Source of the DNA: Mycobacterium kyorinense
GTDB taxonomy: Bacteria > Actinomycetota > Actinomycetes > Mycobacteriales > Mycobacteriaceae
Direction: 5' to 3'
NCBI RefSeq assembly: GCF_002101735.1
Contig: NZ_LQPE01000141.1
Coordinates: forward strand, 1-64,000
Length of the DNA: 64,000 nt
The notes beneath the pieces are model-generated. The model saw nothing but the letters and a program-made list of their open reading frames with translations. It made no database searches and had not been told where the DNA came from. Shown here one piece after another: positions 1-11,913 of this stretch. Position 1 is the stretch's first letter. Each line of letters opens with the position of its first letter. Position numbers and translations under genes: made by a program.

Positions 1-379
1 AGCGGCGCACCGTCTCCCGGGAGGCCCCGCACGGGATCGGCGTGCCGTCGACCAGTCGCAGGTCGTCGGCCCACGAGGGGCACTGGGCGGCCAGATACAG
101 CATGGCTTTGCAGATCAACGGAGCGGCGGCCTTGATCCGTTTGTGGTAGCCCGGCTGCTTGGGCAAATACGGAAACAGATGGCGCAGCCGGCCCAAACAC
201 ATACGCAGCCAATGGTGTTCGCTGCGAGCACCGAGCAGTACCTGCGCCACGGCCAGGCACACCAGCTCGGCATCGGTGAGTCTCTTCGGTCGACCGACTC
301 GCCGTCGGTCCGGTCCGATGACATGATCATCGATCGTCACATACAGTTCGGTCAGGAGGGCATCGAGGTTCGTCGTCAC
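1..379 (-). mobile_element. IS982-family transposase, N-terminal part, cut by the window edge
   Basis: Reading the minus strand from a GTG at 379 gives an uninterrupted frame to base 1 (126 codons). It starts VTTNLDALLTELYVTIDDHV and continues with TDAELVCLAVAQVLLG, SEHHWLRM, PGYHKRIKAAAPLICK and RLVDGTPIPCG. These are hallmark blocks of IS982-family transposases; the D of VDGTP is expected to be the first catalytic Asp of the DDE triad. The rest of the transposase and the far element end lie outside the window. The near end should fall within 380-503, where I cannot fix an inverted repeat. No frame damage is visible in this part, so the element could be intact. Confidence 0.88.
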
Positions 380-503
380 AAACGTCCATCGATGCCCTCC
401 AACCACATCAGTCACAAGCCGCCACGCCGCACAGACAACCAACAGCGGTACGCATCAACAGCCCGCCGCAACTCACCCGCCGCCGCGGTTAGGAATTACT
501 CAT

Positions 504-1205
504 CTAGAGCCGGCGTGTGATTGCGTCGGCGGCGGCCAGCAGGTCGGCGGCCCAGCGCGCGCCCGGCCGTCGTCCCATCCGATCGATTGGTCCGGACACC
601 GAGATGGCCGCGATCACCTCCCCGCGACCGTCGCGCACGGGCGCCGACACGCTGGCGACGCCGGGCTCGCGTTCGGCGGCGCTCTGCGCCCAGCCGCGCC
701 GGCGCACTTCGGCCAGCGCCCGTTCGCTGAATTTCGCCGACGGCAGGATCGCCTGCTGGTTGGCGGCGTCGCTGTAGGCCAACAGCACCTTGGCGCCCGA
801 GCCCGCGGTCATCGGCAGCCGTGCGCCAACGGGAACCGTATCGCGAAGCCCCGCAGGCGGTTCCAGCGCGGCCACGCAGATCCGCCAGCTGCCGTCGCGC
901 CGGTACAGCTGCACACTCTCGCCGGTGGTCTCACGAAGCTGCGGCAGCACCGCCGCGCCGGCCGTCAGCAGTGGGTCTGTCGCCTGCGAGGCCAGCTCGC
1001 TGACCGCCGGCCCGAGCCGCCATCGGCCCTCGCCGTCGCGTGCGAGCAAGCGATGAACTTCCAGGCCGACCGCCAACCGGTGCGCAGTGGCCCTGGGCAG
1101 GCCGGTGCGATCGCATAATTCGGCCAACCCGCAGGGCGATTCCGCGATTGCGTGCAGCACCCCCACGGCTTTGTCGAGCACGCCGATGCCGCTATCCTGT
1201 CTCAT
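504..1205 (-). CDS. IclR-family transcriptional regulator (LtbR/NdgR type), divergent from leuC
   Basis: A 233-residue IclR protein. The N-terminal winged helix-turn-helix covers about residues 1-65 ([21 protein letters not shown]) and the effector-binding domain follows from about 75. Its position divergent from leuCD, and family knowledge of LtbR in Corynebacterium and NdgR in Streptomyces, suggest control of leucine biosynthesis; it corresponds to Rv2989. The ATG at 1205 abuts the first possible leuC ATG (1206) in the sequence CATATG. A -10-like TAGTAT on the minus strand (1217-1212) lies 6 nt before the ATG, so the transcript is probably leaderless. Autoregulation through the inverted repeats at 1209-1235 is an inference. 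Confidence 0.9.
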   Translation of the reverse strand: MRQDSGIGVLDKAVGVLHAIAESPCGLAELCDRTGLPRATAHRLAVGLEVHRLLARDGEGRWRLGPAVSELASQATDPLLTAGAAVLPQLRETTGESVQLYRRDGSWRICVAALEPPAGLRDTVPVGARLPMTAGSGAKVLLAYSDAANQQAILPSAKFSERALAEVRRRGWAQSAAEREPGVASVSAPVRDGRGEVIAAISVSGPIDRMGRRPGARWAADLLAAADAITRRL

Positions 1206-1235
1206 ATGGAGATACTATCGTCTCAGAATGTGAGA
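1205..1235. promoter_or_regulatory. Shared divergent promoter/operator of the IclR regulator and leuC
   Basis: Overlapping -10-like hexamers point both ways: TACTAT (1213-1218, plus) for leuC and TAGTAT (1217-1212, minus) for the regulator. A perfect 5-bp inverted repeat, TCTCA GAATG TGAGA, spans 1221-1235, and GAGA (1209-1212) pairs with TCTC (1221-1224). A regulator bound here would cover both promoters. Operator identity is inferred. Confidence 0.55.
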
Positions 1236-2642
1236 ACAAGGCCGCGCACGCTGGCCGAGAAAGTTTGGGACGACCACGTGGTGGTGTCGGGTGGCGGAAC
1301 CGAACCGGATCTGATCTACATCGACCTGCACCTGGTGCACGAGGTCACCAGCCCGCAGGCGTTCGACGGCCTGCGGTTGGCCGGCCGCCCGGTGCGGCGG
1401 CCCGATCTGACGCTTGCCACCGAAGACCACAACGTGCCGACCGTCGACATCGACAAGCCGATCGCCGACCCGGTGTCGCGCAACCAAGTCGAGACGCTGC
1501 GGCGCAACTGCGAGGAATTCGGCATCCGGCTTTATCCGATGGGCAACATCGAGCAGGGCATCGTGCACGTCGTCGGGCCGCAACTGGGGCTCACCCAGCC
1601 CGGTATGACGGTCGTCTGCGGCGACAGCCACACCTCCACCCACGGCGCATTCGGTGCATTGGCAATGGGAATCGGGACATCTGAGGTCGAACACGTGCTG
1701 GCCACCCAGACGCTTCCGTTGCGACCGTTCAAGACGATGGCGGTCAATGTCGACGGAGAGCTGCCGCACGGCGTGACGGCCAAAGACATCATCTTGGCGG
1801 TGATCGCCAAGATCGGCACCGGCGGCGGCCAGGGCCACGTCATCGAATACCGCGGCAGCGCCATCGAATCGCTGTCGATGGAGGCCCGGATGACGATTTG
1901 CAACATGAGCATCGAAGCCGGCGCCCGTGCCGGAATGGTGGCGCCCGATGCGACGACGTACGAGTTCTTGCGTGGCCGGCCGCATGCTCCGGCCGGTGCC
2001 GACTGGGATGCCGCACTGGCGTATTGGAAGCAGCTGCGCACCGACGAGGGTGCCGAATTCGACACCGAGGTCTATCTGGATGCCGCCTCGCTGAGTCCGT
2101 TCGTCACGTGGGGAACTAATCCGGGCCAGGGCGTGCCGCTGGCGGCCGCGGTGCCGGACCCCGAGCTGATGACCGACGAGGCCGAGCGCCAGTCGGCGGA
2201 GAAGGCGTTGGCGTACATGGACCTTCGACCGGGCACCCCGATGCGGGACATCGCGGTTGACGCCGTGTTCGTCGGATCGTGCACCAACGGTCGCATCGAG
2301 GATCTGCGCGCAGTGGCCGAAGTGTTGCGTGGCCGAAAGGTGGCCGACGGCGTGCGAATGCTGGTCGTGCCGGGATCCATGCAGGTGCGTGCGCAAGCCG
2401 AAGCCGAAGGGCTGGCAGAGATCTTCACGGCTGCCGGCGCCGAGTGGCGGCAGGCCGGTTGCTCGATGTGTCTTGGGATGAATCCGGATCAGCTGGCGCC
2501 CGGAGAACGGTGCGCGGCGACCTCCAACCGCAATTTCGAAGGGCGGCAGGGCAAGGGCGGCCGCACGCATTTGGTGTCGCCGGCGGTGGCCGCGGCGACC
2601 GCGGTCCGCGGAAAGCTGTCCGCGCCGGCCGACTTGGACTGA
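1230..2642 (+). CDS. leuC: 3-isopropylmalate dehydratase large subunit
   Basis: Large subunit of isopropylmalate isomerase, which converts 2- to 3-isopropylmalate in leucine biosynthesis; an aconitase-fold [4Fe-4S] enzyme. The cluster cysteines are visible as GSCTNGR (C351) and AGCSMCLG (C411, C414). I chose the GTG at 1230, giving 470 residues and starting [16 protein letters not shown], because it lies just downstream of the TACTAT hexamer (about a 5-nt leader) and fits the usual mycobacterial N-terminus. The in-frame ATG at 1206 would overlap the promoter. leuD follows after 27 bp, so the two subunits are cotranscribed. Confidence 0.96.
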   Translation: MRTRPRTLAEKVWDDHVVVSGGGTEPDLIYIDLHLVHEVTSPQAFDGLRLAGRPVRRPDLTLATEDHNVPTVDIDKPIADPVSRNQVETLRRNCEEFGIRLYPMGNIEQGIVHVVGPQLGLTQPGMTVVCGDSHTSTHGAFGALAMGIGTSEVEHVLATQTLPLRPFKTMAVNVDGELPHGVTAKDIILAVIAKIGTGGGQGHVIEYRGSAIESLSMEARMTICNMSIEAGARAGMVAPDATTYEFLRGRPHAPAGADWDAALAYWKQLRTDEGAEFDTEVYLDAASLSPFVTWGTNPGQGVPLAAAVPDPELMTDEAERQSAEKALAYMDLRPGTPMRDIAVDAVFVGSCTNGRIEDLRAVAEVLRGRKVADGVRMLVVPGSMQVRAQAEAEGLAEIFTAAGAEWRQAGCSMCLGMNPDQLAPGERCAATSNRNFEGRQGKGGRTHLVSPAVAAATAVRGKLSAPADLD

Positions 2643-2669
2643 GCAGAACACTCAAGAGGAGATCAGGGC

Positions 2670-3266
2670 ATGGAAGCGTTTCGCACCCACACCGGCATTG
2701 GCGTGCCGCTGCGGAGGTCGAATGTCGACACCGATCAGATCATTCCCGCGGTCTATTTGAAGCGCGTAACCCGAACGGGTTTCGAAGACGGATTGTTCGC
2801 GGCCTGGCGCACCGACCCGTCTTTCGTGCTGAATCTCAGCCCATTCGACAGGGGTTCAGTACTGGTCGCCGGACCCGATTTCGGCACCGGATCCTCGCGC
2901 GAGCACGCGGTATGGGCACTGATGGACTACGGATTCCGGGTAGTCATCTCGTCGCGCTTCGCCGACATTTTCCGGGGCAATGCGGGCAAGGCAGGGTTGC
3001 TGGCGGCCGAAGTCGCTCAAGATGACGTGGAACTTCTCTGGAAGCTCATCGAGGGCAGTCCGGGGCTGGAAATCACTGTCAATCTTCAAGATCGGAATGT
3101 GACCGCAGGAACGGTGGTGGTGCCGTTCAAGATTGACGACTACACCGCCTGGCGACTGGCCGAAGGACTTGACGATATAGCCCTTACGCTGCGAAAACTC
3201 GATCAGATCGAGTCTTTCGAGACGTCGCGCCAAACCTGGAAACCGCGCACTCTGCCGGCTTCCTGA
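2670..3266 (+). CDS. leuD: 3-isopropylmalate dehydratase small subunit
   Basis: Small (swivel-domain) subunit of isopropylmalate isomerase, 198 residues, the normal length. The family's N-terminal block is seen in [20 protein letters not shown] and the substrate-binding block in [17 protein letters not shown]. An AAGAGGAG ribosome site precedes the ATG at 2670. It forms an operon with leuC; the encoded proteins assemble as LeuCD. Confidence 0.97.
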   Translation: MEAFRTHTGIGVPLRRSNVDTDQIIPAVYLKRVTRTGFEDGLFAAWRTDPSFVLNLSPFDRGSVLVAGPDFGTGSSREHAVWALMDYGFRVVISSRFADIFRGNAGKAGLLAAEVAQDDVELLWKLIEGSPGLEITVNLQDRNVTAGTVVVPFKIDDYTAWRLAEGLDDIALTLRKLDQIESFETSRQTWKPRTLPAS

Positions 3267-3389
3267 ACGCTCGATCCGAGCCGAATTCCGGGCCCGCGCC
3301 GCGACCATTTGACGGGCTGGCCACCGGCCAAGGGCGGCAACCGGTTTCCAAAAAAGTTCGCCAGAAGCCATTGAAATTGCGCGTGGCTC

Positions 3390-3460
3390 TTGGAAATCAG
3401 TGGTGTGAGGGTTTACCGTGTCCACTAGTCGGTCCAACAAGGACCACTGGTTTCGGAGGG
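3390..3460 (+). promoter_or_regulatory. hupB promoter and 5'-UTR hairpin
   Basis: TTGGAA (3390-3395) and TACCGT (3415-3420) are spaced like -35 and -10 elements, giving a leader of roughly 40 nt. The leader contains GGTCC AACAA GGACC (3431-3445), a stem that extends with one bulged base into the flanking CACTAGT/ACTGGT. The ribosome site GGAGGG (3455-3460) lies 5 nt before the ATG. The hairpin may influence translation of this abundant protein; that is inference. Confidence 0.45.
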
Positions 3461-3465
3461 TTTGC

Positions 3466-4089
3466 ATGAACAAAGCGGAGCTCATCGACGTACTCACAGA
3501 GAAATTGGGCTCGGATCGTAGATCGGCCACCGCCGCCGTCGAGAACGTCGTCGACACCATTGTGCGGGCGGTGCACAAGGGGGAGAGCGTCACCATTACC
3601 GGCTTCGGCGTATTCGAACAACGCCGCCGCGCAGCGCGCGTGGCCCGCAATCCCCGCACCGGTGAGACGGTGAAGGTGAAGCCGACGTCAGTGCCGGCAT
3701 TTCGTCCAGGTGCTCAATTCAAAGCGGTTGTCTCTGGCGCACAGCGCCTCCCAGCGGAAGGACCTGCCGTGAAACGTGGTGTGACAGCCAGCGGCGCAAG
3801 GAAAGCGGCGAAGAAGTCGCCGGCCAAGAAGGCCGCTAAGAAGGCCGCGAGCAAGGCGCCGGCCCGCAAGGCCGCCGCGAAGAAGGCCCCGGCCAAGAAG
3901 GCCGCAACCAAGCGGACGGCCGCCAAGAAAGCCACCACCAAGCGGGCGCCCGCCAAGAAGGCCACCAAGTCGACAGCCAGGAAGGCAACGAAGTCGACGG
4001 CCAGGAAGGCAACCAAGGCGCCAGCCCGTAAGACTGCTGCCAAGAAGTCGCCGGCCAAGAAGGCGACTGCGCGGCGCGGCCGTCGGTAA
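3466..4089 (+). CDS. hupB: Nucleoid-associated protein HU, mycobacterial long form (HupB/Hlp)
   Basis: A 207-residue nucleoid protein. Residues 1-90 form the HU DNA-binding domain, with [19 protein letters not shown] in the beta-arm region. Residues 105-207 are a lysine/alanine tail of PAKKA/KKAAK repeats resembling eukaryotic linker histone. This two-part architecture is characteristic of mycobacterial HupB, which compacts DNA and is also described as surface-exposed and laminin-binding. The start ATG at 3466 follows GGAGGG at ideal spacing; an earlier in-frame start at 3418 would lie in the promoter. The repetitive tail is low-complexity coding sequence. Confidence 0.96.
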   Translation: MNKAELIDVLTEKLGSDRRSATAAVENVVDTIVRAVHKGESVTITGFGVFEQRRRAARVARNPRTGETVKVKPTSVPAFRPGAQFKAVVSGAQRLPAEGPAVKRGVTASGARKAAKKSPAKKAAKKAASKAPARKAAAKKAPAKKAATKRTAAKKATTKRAPAKKATKSTARKATKSTARKATKAPARKTAAKKSPAKKATARRGRR

Positions 4090-4108
4090 CACAACCACAT
4101 AAGACGCT

Positions 4109-4149
4109 GATTCGTCGCGGTCCCGCTCCGGCGGTGGCCGCGGCGAATC
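4109..4149. terminator. Bidirectional hairpin between convergent hupB and mutT1
   Basis: GATTCGTCGCGG (4109-4120) pairs with CCGCGGCGAATC (4138-4149) over 12 bp, with a single T-G wobble and a 17-nt loop. It sits in the 66-bp gap between convergent genes. No U-tract is present, as is usual in mycobacteria. Confidence 0.6.
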
Positions 4150-4155
4150 TGCGTG

Positions 4156-5088
4156 CTAGGTCACCACGTTGGTGGCCAGTGCACTGCCAATGTGGTCCGC
4201 GGCCACCAGGTGCCCGTCGGACAGCGACAGCACCCAGGTACTGCCCTTGCGGTTGCGGGATTTGTCCGGCCGCACGCCGTCGCGATCACACCACCAGTCG
4301 ATCAGATCCGGAATGACCTTGCCCTGCGTGCAGATCACCGGTGTGCGTTTCAGCGCGGCGATCTGCAGGACTCTGCGCCGGGCGCGCTTCGGATTGTCCG
4401 CGTAAGCTTCCTCGGTCAGCGTGGGTTCGTTGCAGATGACCACGCCCAGCTCTTCGGCCAGCGGTTCGACAGTTTGGTGGCAACGCAATCGATCGGCCGC
4501 GTACACGTCGGTGGCGCCGAATGCCAACAGCTGACCAACCAGTGCCTCGGCCTGCGCGCGGCCCTTCTTGTCCAACGGCCGCTTGGTGTCGTCGCCTTTG
4601 AAGCGGGACTTACTGCCCGCGGTGCCGTGCCGGACCACCAGTACCGTCTGGGTGTCCGCCGGATATTCGGCGAACCGGCGCAAGACCTTTCGATCCTGCG
4701 AATAGCTCAGCTTCTTGACCGCGGCCGAAACCGGCAACCAGATCAAGTCGTCGACTTCACCGTTCGGGGTGAAACTGCCGCCGAGGCTGCACGCCGCCCA
4801 GTACCGTACCTTTTTGGTGCCTTGCTCGATCGGGTAGCTCACCGTCGTGATGCGCCGACCCAAATGCGTCCGGTGACCGGTCTCCTCGAAGACCTCACGC
4901 ACCGCGGTCACCGGCTCGGTCTCGCCGGGATCGACTTTGCCCTTGGGTAGCGACCAGTCGTCGTAGCGGGGCCGGTGAATCAGCGCAATCTCAGGCGCGG
5001 ACTCGCGGTGCCCGGGCCGCCACAGCACGGCACCGGCCGCGCATACGGTCTTGCTCGCCGTGCGGCCCGGCGAGGTTTGTGTCGACAC
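4156..5088 (-). CDS. mutT1: Two-domain Nudix hydrolase/phosphatase MutT1
   Basis: A 310-residue fusion. An N-terminal Nudix domain carries the box [20 protein letters not shown] (about residues 50-69), and a C-terminal histidine-phosphatase domain starts at VVRHG (R153, H154). In mycobacteria this enzyme sanitises 8-oxo-dGTP and 8-oxo-GTP to the monophosphate; it corresponds to Rv2985. The start is GTG at 5088. ppk1 lies 69 bp upstream on the same strand, so the two may be cotranscribed, linking nucleotide clean-up with polyphosphate metabolism. Confidence 0.94.
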   Translation of the reverse strand: MSTQTSPGRTASKTVCAAGAVLWRPGHRESAPEIALIHRPRYDDWSLPKGKVDPGETEPVTAVREVFEETGHRTHLGRRITTVSYPIEQGTKKVRYWAACSLGGSFTPNGEVDDLIWLPVSAAVKKLSYSQDRKVLRRFAEYPADTQTVLVVRHGTAGSKSRFKGDDTKRPLDKKGRAQAEALVGQLLAFGATDVYAADRLRCHQTVEPLAEELGVVICNEPTLTEEAYADNPKRARRRVLQIAALKRTPVICTQGKVIPDLIDWWCDRDGVRPDKSRNRKGSTWVLSLSDGHLVAADHIGSALATNVVT

Positions 5089-5157
5089 CCTTACTCCTGC
5101 AAGTCAATTCGGGCCCACCGGGCGCGGTGGCCGGAAGGTCGGGACGGGAATTTCACC

Positions 5158-7362
5158 TCACGTGCTGCGGTGTCGCTCCATCAGCGATACCTGATGGTCG
5201 CGCACCGTGCGACCCTCCTGCGGCGACGCTGTCCACTGGCCGTCGGGCCCGAGCTCCCAGCATCGGGTCGCGGGATCCATCGCCGAATTGAAGATGTCGT
5301 CGAGTTGCGCGGTCAGTCGCGGGTCTTTGACCTGAACCATTACCTCGACCCGCCGGTCGAGGTTGCGGTGCATCATGTCGGCGCTGCCGATCCAGAACTC
5401 GTCGATGGCGCGGAAATGCAGGATCCGCGAGTGCTCCAGGAAGCGGCCGAGAATCGAGCGCGCCACAATGTTTTCGGAGAACCCCTCCATGCCAGGGCGC
5501 AGTGCGCAGATGCCGCGCACGACCACCTCGACGCGCACACCGGCCTGCGACGCCCGGTAGAGCGCGTCGATCACCTGCTCGTCGACCAGCGCGTTCATTT
5601 TGAGCCGGATCCGGCCGTCACCGGTTTCGCGGTGGGCGGCGACTTCGCGTTCGACTCGCTCGATGATGCCGGTGCGAATACCGTGCGGTGCCACCAAAAG
5701 ATTGCGGTAGGACAGCTTGCGCGAGTAGCCGGTGAGCGAGTTGAACAAGTCGGTCAAGTCGGCACCGATATCGGGGTCCACGGTCAGCAGACCGATGTCC
5801 TCGTAGAGCCGCGCGGTCTTGCTGTTGTAATTGCCCGTTCCGACATGGCAGTAGCGCCGGATCGCCGATCCTTCGCGGCGCACCACCAAACATGTCTTGC
5901 AGTGTGTTTTCAGGCCCACCAGCCCGTACACCACGTGCACGCCGGCCTGCTCAAGTGCGCGGGCCCACCGGATGTTGGCCTGCTCGTCGAACCGCGCCTT
6001 GATCTCGACCAGCGCTACCACCTGCTTGCCGGCTTCGGCGGCGTCGATCAGCGCCCGCACGATCGGCGAATCACCCGACGTGCGATACAGCGTTTGTTTG
6101 ATCGCCAGCACGTTGGGGTCGGCGGCCGCCTGCTCGATGAACCGTTGCACGCTGGTGGAAAACGAGTCGTAGGGGTGGTGCACCAGCACGTCACCCTCGC
6201 GCAGCGTCGCGAAAATGCTCTTGGGCGTTTCCCTGTCGGCGAACGCGGGATGAGTGGCCGGCACGAATGCCCGGTCCTTCAGCGCGGGCCGTTCGAGGTC
6301 GTAGATCTGCCACAGCGACGAGAGGTCCAAAAGCCCCGGCACTTCGATGACGTCGCCGGGATGCACGTCGAGTTCACGCAGCAGCAACTCCAACATGTTT
6401 TCGGTCATGTCGTCGGCGACCTCGAGCCGCACCGGCGAGCCGAACCGCCGTCGCGCCAGTTCCCGCTCGAGCGCTTGCAACAGGTCCTCGTCGCGGTCCT
6501 CTTCGACCTCGAAATCGGCGTTGCGAGTAATGCGGAACACGTGATGTTCGACGATCTCCAGCCCGGGGAAGAGCACCGGCAGGAACGCCGCGATCAGTTC
6601 TTCCATTGGCAGGAAACGGACTTCTGGCGTGCCGTCGGCCCGCTCACCGCCGAGTTCGACGAAGCGATCGACGTTGTCGGGCACCTTGACCCGGGCGAAG
6701 TGGGTGCCTCCGTCGTCCGGTCGTTTCACAGTGACAGCGAGGTTCAGGCTCAGCCCGCTGACGAACGGGAACGGGTGAGCGGGATCGACGGCCAGCGGTG
6801 TGAGGACCGGGAAGACCTGCTCGTGAAAGTAGATCGACAACGTGTTGCGTTCGGCCTCGGTCAGATCGGCCCACGTGACGACGTGGATGCCCTCTTCGGC
6901 GAGCGCGGGCCGCACGGAGTCGAGGAAGACGCGCGCGTGCCGGCTGGCGATCTGCTGGGTCTGCTCGCCGATTCGGCGCAGTTGTTCGCGCGGGGTCAGT
7001 CCGTCCGCGGAGCGCACCGACAGCCCCATCTCGTCGCGGCGCTTGAGGCCGGCGACCCGAACCATGTAGAACTCGTCGAGGTTGGAAGCGAAGATCGCCA
7101 GAAACTTGGCCCGCTCCAGCAACGGCAGCGACGTGTCGGCGGCCAATGCGAGCACCCGCGCGTTGAAATCCAGCCAGCTCAGTTCCCGATTGAGGTAGCG
7201 GTGCTCGGGCAGCTGGTCCTCGAGCACGGCCGCGGCCGCGGTTGCGGCAGGCGGCGCCCCCGGCGCAGAGTCACCCGGATGCCACACCGTTTCGTCGGGC
7301 CGCGCCTCGGCGGCGGTGGCTTCCCTGGCTTCTGTTTCGGTCACCCTGCGATCATGACTCAT
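5158..7362 (-). CDS. ppk1: Polyphosphate kinase 1
   Basis: A 734-residue PPK1 that makes long-chain polyphosphate from ATP; it corresponds to Rv2984. The N-terminal block begins [18 protein letters not shown]. The autophosphorylated histidine is expected to be H506 in [20 protein letters not shown]. Phospholipase D-like half-sites are seen in the C-terminal part ([18 protein letters not shown]). The start ATG at 7362 gives MSHDRRVTE. The plus strand of this gene carries a spurious 833-codon open frame caused by GC-rich codon bias. Confidence 0.96.
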   Translation of the reverse strand: MSHDRRVTETEAREATAAEARPDETVWHPGDSAPGAPPAATAAAAVLEDQLPEHRYLNRELSWLDFNARVLALAADTSLPLLERAKFLAIFASNLDEFYMVRVAGLKRRDEMGLSVRSADGLTPREQLRRIGEQTQQIASRHARVFLDSVRPALAEEGIHVVTWADLTEAERNTLSIYFHEQVFPVLTPLAVDPAHPFPFVSGLSLNLAVTVKRPDDGGTHFARVKVPDNVDRFVELGGERADGTPEVRFLPMEELIAAFLPVLFPGLEIVEHHVFRITRNADFEVEEDRDEDLLQALERELARRRFGSPVRLEVADDMTENMLELLLRELDVHPGDVIEVPGLLDLSSLWQIYDLERPALKDRAFVPATHPAFADRETPKSIFATLREGDVLVHHPYDSFSTSVQRFIEQAAADPNVLAIKQTLYRTSGDSPIVRALIDAAEAGKQVVALVEIKARFDEQANIRWARALEQAGVHVVYGLVGLKTHCKTCLVVRREGSAIRRYCHVGTGNYNSKTARLYEDIGLLTVDPDIGADLTDLFNSLTGYSRKLSYRNLLVAPHGIRTGIIERVEREVAAHRETGDGRIRLKMNALVDEQVIDALYRASQAGVRVEVVVRGICALRPGMEGFSENIVARSILGRFLEHSRILHFRAIDEFWIGSADMMHRNLDRRVEVMVQVKDPRLTAQLDDIFNSAMDPATRCWELGPDGQWTASPQEGRTVRDHQVSLMERHRST

Positions 7363-7428
7363 CAGCGGGTGGTGCTGCCACCAGCCGGCCCACTTCGATG
7401 CGCAGTTGGTGTGCTGTTTACCGCAGCG

Positions 7429-9186
<1,758 letters not shown>

Positions 9187-9209
9187 CTACCCGGTAGCCT
9201 CTTTAGGTT

Positions 9210-10319
9210 GTGAGTGCCCGTGAGCGCATCCGCGTCGCCGTCGTGTTCGGCGGACGCAGCAACGAGCATGCGATCTCCTGCGTGTCGGCGGGCAGCATCC
9301 TGCGCAACCTCGACCCGCAACGATTCGAGGTGACCGCCGTCGGCATAACCCCGGACGGCTCGTGGGTGCTCACCGACGGTGACCCCGACGCGCTGGCGAT
9401 CACCAACCGGCAACTGCCCGGAATCACGTCGGCGTCGGGCGCGGAATTGGCGTTGCCCGCCGATCCGCAGCGAGCCGGCCAGTTGGTGTCGCTGTCGCCC
9501 GGCGACCCCGACGTGCTGGCGTCCGTCGACGTGGTTTTCCCGGTGTTGCACGGGCCCTACGGCGAGGACGGCACCATTCAGGGACTGCTGGAGATGGCCG
9601 GCGTCCCTTATGTCGGCGCCGGGGTGTTGGCCAGCGCCGCGGGCATGGACAAGGAGTTCACGAAGAAGCTGCTGATGGCCGAGGGGCTTCCGGTGGGCCC
9701 GCACTCGGTGCTGCGGCCGTCGCAGCCCACACTGGATATTGCCGAACGCGAGCGGCTCGGGCTGCCGGTATTCGTCAAACCGGCGCGCGGCGGCTCCTCG
9801 ATCGGCGTCAGCCGCGTGACCGAGTGGGAGCAGTTGCCCACCGCGGTCGACCAAGCGCGCCGCCACGACCCCAAGGTGATCGTCGAGGCCGCGATTGCCG
9901 GGCGTGAGCTGGAATGCGGCGTACTCGAATTCCCTGACGGCACAGTGCAATCCAGCACCGTGGGCGAAATCCGGGTGGCCGGCGTGCGCGGACGCGAAGA
10001 CCAGTTCTACGACTTTGCGACCAAATATCTCGACGACGCCGCCGAATTGGACGTGCCCGCCAAGATCGACGACGAGGTGGCCGATGCGGTGCGCGAGTTG
10101 GCCATTCGGGCGTTCCGCGCGATCGACTGTCAGGGCCTGGCGCGGGTGGACTTCTTCCTCACCGACGACGGGCCGCTGATCAACGAGGTCAACACGATGC
10201 CCGGATTCACCACGATCTCGATGTACCCGCGGATGTGGGCGGCCAGCGGAGTCGACTATACGACCCTGCTGGCGACGATGGTCGAAACGGCGTTGGCGCG
10301 CGGCACCGGCCTGCGCTAA
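9210..10319 (+). CDS. ddlA: D-alanine--D-alanine ligase
   Basis: 369 residues, ATP-grasp fold; makes the D-Ala-D-Ala dipeptide for peptidoglycan and is a target of D-cycloserine. Visible blocks are [17 protein letters not shown] at the N-terminus, [35 protein letters not shown] in the ATP-binding region, and [18 protein letters not shown] in the metal/ATP site. The start is GTG at 9210; TAGCCT (9195-9200) lies 9 nt upstream and may act as the -10. It corresponds to Rv2981c and is convergent with the following DUF3515 gene. Confidence 0.97.
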   Translation: MSARERIRVAVVFGGRSNEHAISCVSAGSILRNLDPQRFEVTAVGITPDGSWVLTDGDPDALAITNRQLPGITSASGAELALPADPQRAGQLVSLSPGDPDVLASVDVVFPVLHGPYGEDGTIQGLLEMAGVPYVGAGVLASAAGMDKEFTKKLLMAEGLPVGPHSVLRPSQPTLDIAERERLGLPVFVKPARGGSSIGVSRVTEWEQLPTAVDQARRHDPKVIVEAAIAGRELECGVLEFPDGTVQSSTVGEIRVAGVRGREDQFYDFATKYLDDAAELDVPAKIDDEVADAVRELAIRAFRAIDCQGLARVDFFLTDDGPLINEVNTMPGFTTISMYPRMWAASGVDYTTLLATMVETALARGTGLR

Positions 10320-10386
10320 CCCGTTGCCGAATGTGGGCTTGAGGCACGCCGGACGCGAATTCCCGTGACATAACTGCACATTCGCG

Positions 10387-10908
10387 CTACCCGAGGGGTG
10401 CCGGGCTGATCGGCACGGCCGGCATCGTGTGGTCGATGACGTCCGAGAGCGCTTGGATGGGCGTCGGCCCCGAGCCCGGCGGCAGTGTCAGTGCCACATA
10501 GACCGGCCGGTCGACGGTGTACCAAGTCGACCGGTCGTCCTGGCGGACCTCGAACCACTGCACCCGGTCGACCACCTGGATCGGCGAGCCCAGCACGAAG
10601 TCGACGGGCCGGTCGAGCCCGCACCGCAACACGACAGGCTCGTCGTGTGCTCCCCAGGCGGCGGTGCCCGCGGGCGCCGGCTGCACGACGGCGGCGCGCT
10701 GGTAGTCGCCGAGACGCTGCGGCAGCGCCGCCAGCAGGGCCCGGCATGTCGGATTTCCCGCCTGCGGCGCCGGCACGGCGGCGATGGCGACCGGTTGCTG
10801 CGCCGGGTGGCGGATCGCCGCGATCGCCAGCACTGCGCCGATCGCGCCGACGGCGATCACCAGCGCGGCGATCAGCATGGCGCGCGGTGGGCCTTCGTCG
10901 TTGTCCAC
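10387..10908 (-). CDS. DUF3515 membrane-anchored protein
   Basis: 173 residues from the GTG at 10908 (VDNDEGPPRAMLIAAL), with GGGAG as ribosome site. One N-terminal membrane segment (about residues 12-32) precedes an extracytoplasmic domain containing NPTCRALLAALPQRL and VVLRCGLDRP; the two cysteines could form a disulfide. It corresponds to Rv2980 and has no known function. In H37Rv an IS1538 resolvase/transposase pair separates it from thiL; here only 49 bp separate the two start codons. Confidence 0.85.
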   Translation of the reverse strand: MDNDEGPPRAMLIAALVIAVGAIGAVLAIAAIRHPAQQPVAIAAVPAPQAGNPTCRALLAALPQRLGDYQRAAVVQPAPAGTAAWGAHDEPVVLRCGLDRPVDFVLGSPIQVVDRVQWFEVRQDDRSTWYTVDRPVYVALTLPPGSGPTPIQALSDVIDHTMPAVPISPAPLG

Positions 10909-10957
10909 GTGCTTACACTCCCGGAGTCGTTGGTGAACGTACCCGCCAGGAGGCCAT

Positions 10958-11908
10958 GTGAGCACGCTGGGTGAACTCGGCGAGTTCGGCATGATCGGCC
11001 GGCTGGTGCGTCGCCAGGGCCAGCCGCCCGCCGTGGCGCTGGGCCCCGGTGACGACGCCGCCGTGGTGGTTGCCGACGACGGTCGGGTCGTGGTGTCGAC
11101 GGACATGCTGGTCGAGGGCCGGCACTTCCGGCTGGATTGGTCGACGCCGCACGACGTCGGCCGCAAGGCGATCGCGCAAAACGCCGCCGACATCGAGGCG
11201 ATGGGCGCGCGGCCCACCGCGTTCGTCGTCGGATTCGGGGCACCGGCCGAGACGCCTATCGCGGAGGTCGATGCGCTGGCCGACGGCATGTGGGAGGAGG
11301 CCGAGCGGGTTGGCGCCGGTATTGCGGGTGGCGACCTGGTCGGCAGCCCGCAGTGGGTGGTGTCGGTGACCGTGCTGGGCGATTTGGCCGGACGCGCTCC
11401 TGTGCTGCGCTCGGGGGCACGACCCGGCTCGGCGGTTGCGGTGACCGGCGAACTCGGGCGGTCGGCCGCCGGCTATGCCTTGTGGTGCAATGGGATTAGT
11501 GACTTCGACGACGTGCGACGCCGTCACCTGGTGCCGCAGCCGCCCTACGGTCAGGGCCGTGTCGCCGCCGAGGCGGGCGCGCAGGCGATGATCGACGTGT
11601 CCGACGGTCTGGTGGGCGACCTTCGGCACCTGGCCGACGCGTCGCGCGTCGGCGTCGACCTGAGCACTGACGCGCTGGCCGCCGATCGACAGGCGCTGGC
11701 GGCTGTTGCGCAGGCCGTCGACGCCGACCCGTGGTCGTGGGTGCTCGGCGGGGGCGAAGACCACGCCCTGGTCGCCGTGTTCGCCGGAGCCGTTCCTCCT
11801 GGCTGGCGCGTCATCGGGCGGGTGCTCGACGGGCCGGCGCGGGTGCTCGTCGACGGGCAAGAGTGGCAGGGATATGCGGGCTGGGAGTCGTTCGGCTCAG
11901 TAAGGTAA
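10958..11908 (+). CDS. thiL: Thiamine-monophosphate kinase
   Basis: 316 residues. It phosphorylates thiamine monophosphate to thiamine diphosphate, the last step of cofactor synthesis. Family blocks are LGPGDDAAVVVADDGRVVVS (residues about 28-47), the Mg-binding STDMLVEGRHF, QNAADIEAMGA and ISDG-like MIDVSDGLVGDL. The start GTG at 10958 follows AGGAGG. A DUF1330 gene follows after 5 bp and ung overlaps that, so the three probably form one transcript. No thiamine riboswitch is seen upstream. Confidence 0.95.
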   Translation: MSTLGELGEFGMIGRLVRRQGQPPAVALGPGDDAAVVVADDGRVVVSTDMLVEGRHFRLDWSTPHDVGRKAIAQNAADIEAMGARPTAFVVGFGAPAETPIAEVDALADGMWEEAERVGAGIAGGDLVGSPQWVVSVTVLGDLAGRAPVLRSGARPGSAVAVTGELGRSAAGYALWCNGISDFDDVRRRHLVPQPPYGQGRVAAEAGAQAMIDVSDGLVGDLRHLADASRVGVDLSTDALAADRQALAAVAQAVDADPWSWVLGGGEDHALVAVFAGAVPPGWRVIGRVLDGPARVLVDGQEWQGYAGWESFGSVR

Positions 11909-11913
11909 CCGCC

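Noticed and set aside
1215..2651. 478-codon minus-strand frame opposite leuC, and similar long antisense frames opposite pyc, smc and glnD
   Set aside because: All mirror conserved genes; the high GC3 of the sense frame keeps the antisense frames open.
3780..4080. Tandem repeat block resembling a CRISPR or VNTR
   Set aside because: It is the Lys/Ala-coding tail of hupB with irregular units; no spacers or cas genes are present.
10328..10384. Inverted repeat CGAATGTG/CACATTCG between ddlA and the DUF3515 gene
   Set aside because: Arms are only 8 bp with a 41-nt loop. It may be another dispersed repeat, but there is no second copy here to support this.
10909..10957. Possible thiamine riboswitch before thiL
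   Set aside because: Only 49 bp separate the start codons, and no THI-box sequence is visible.
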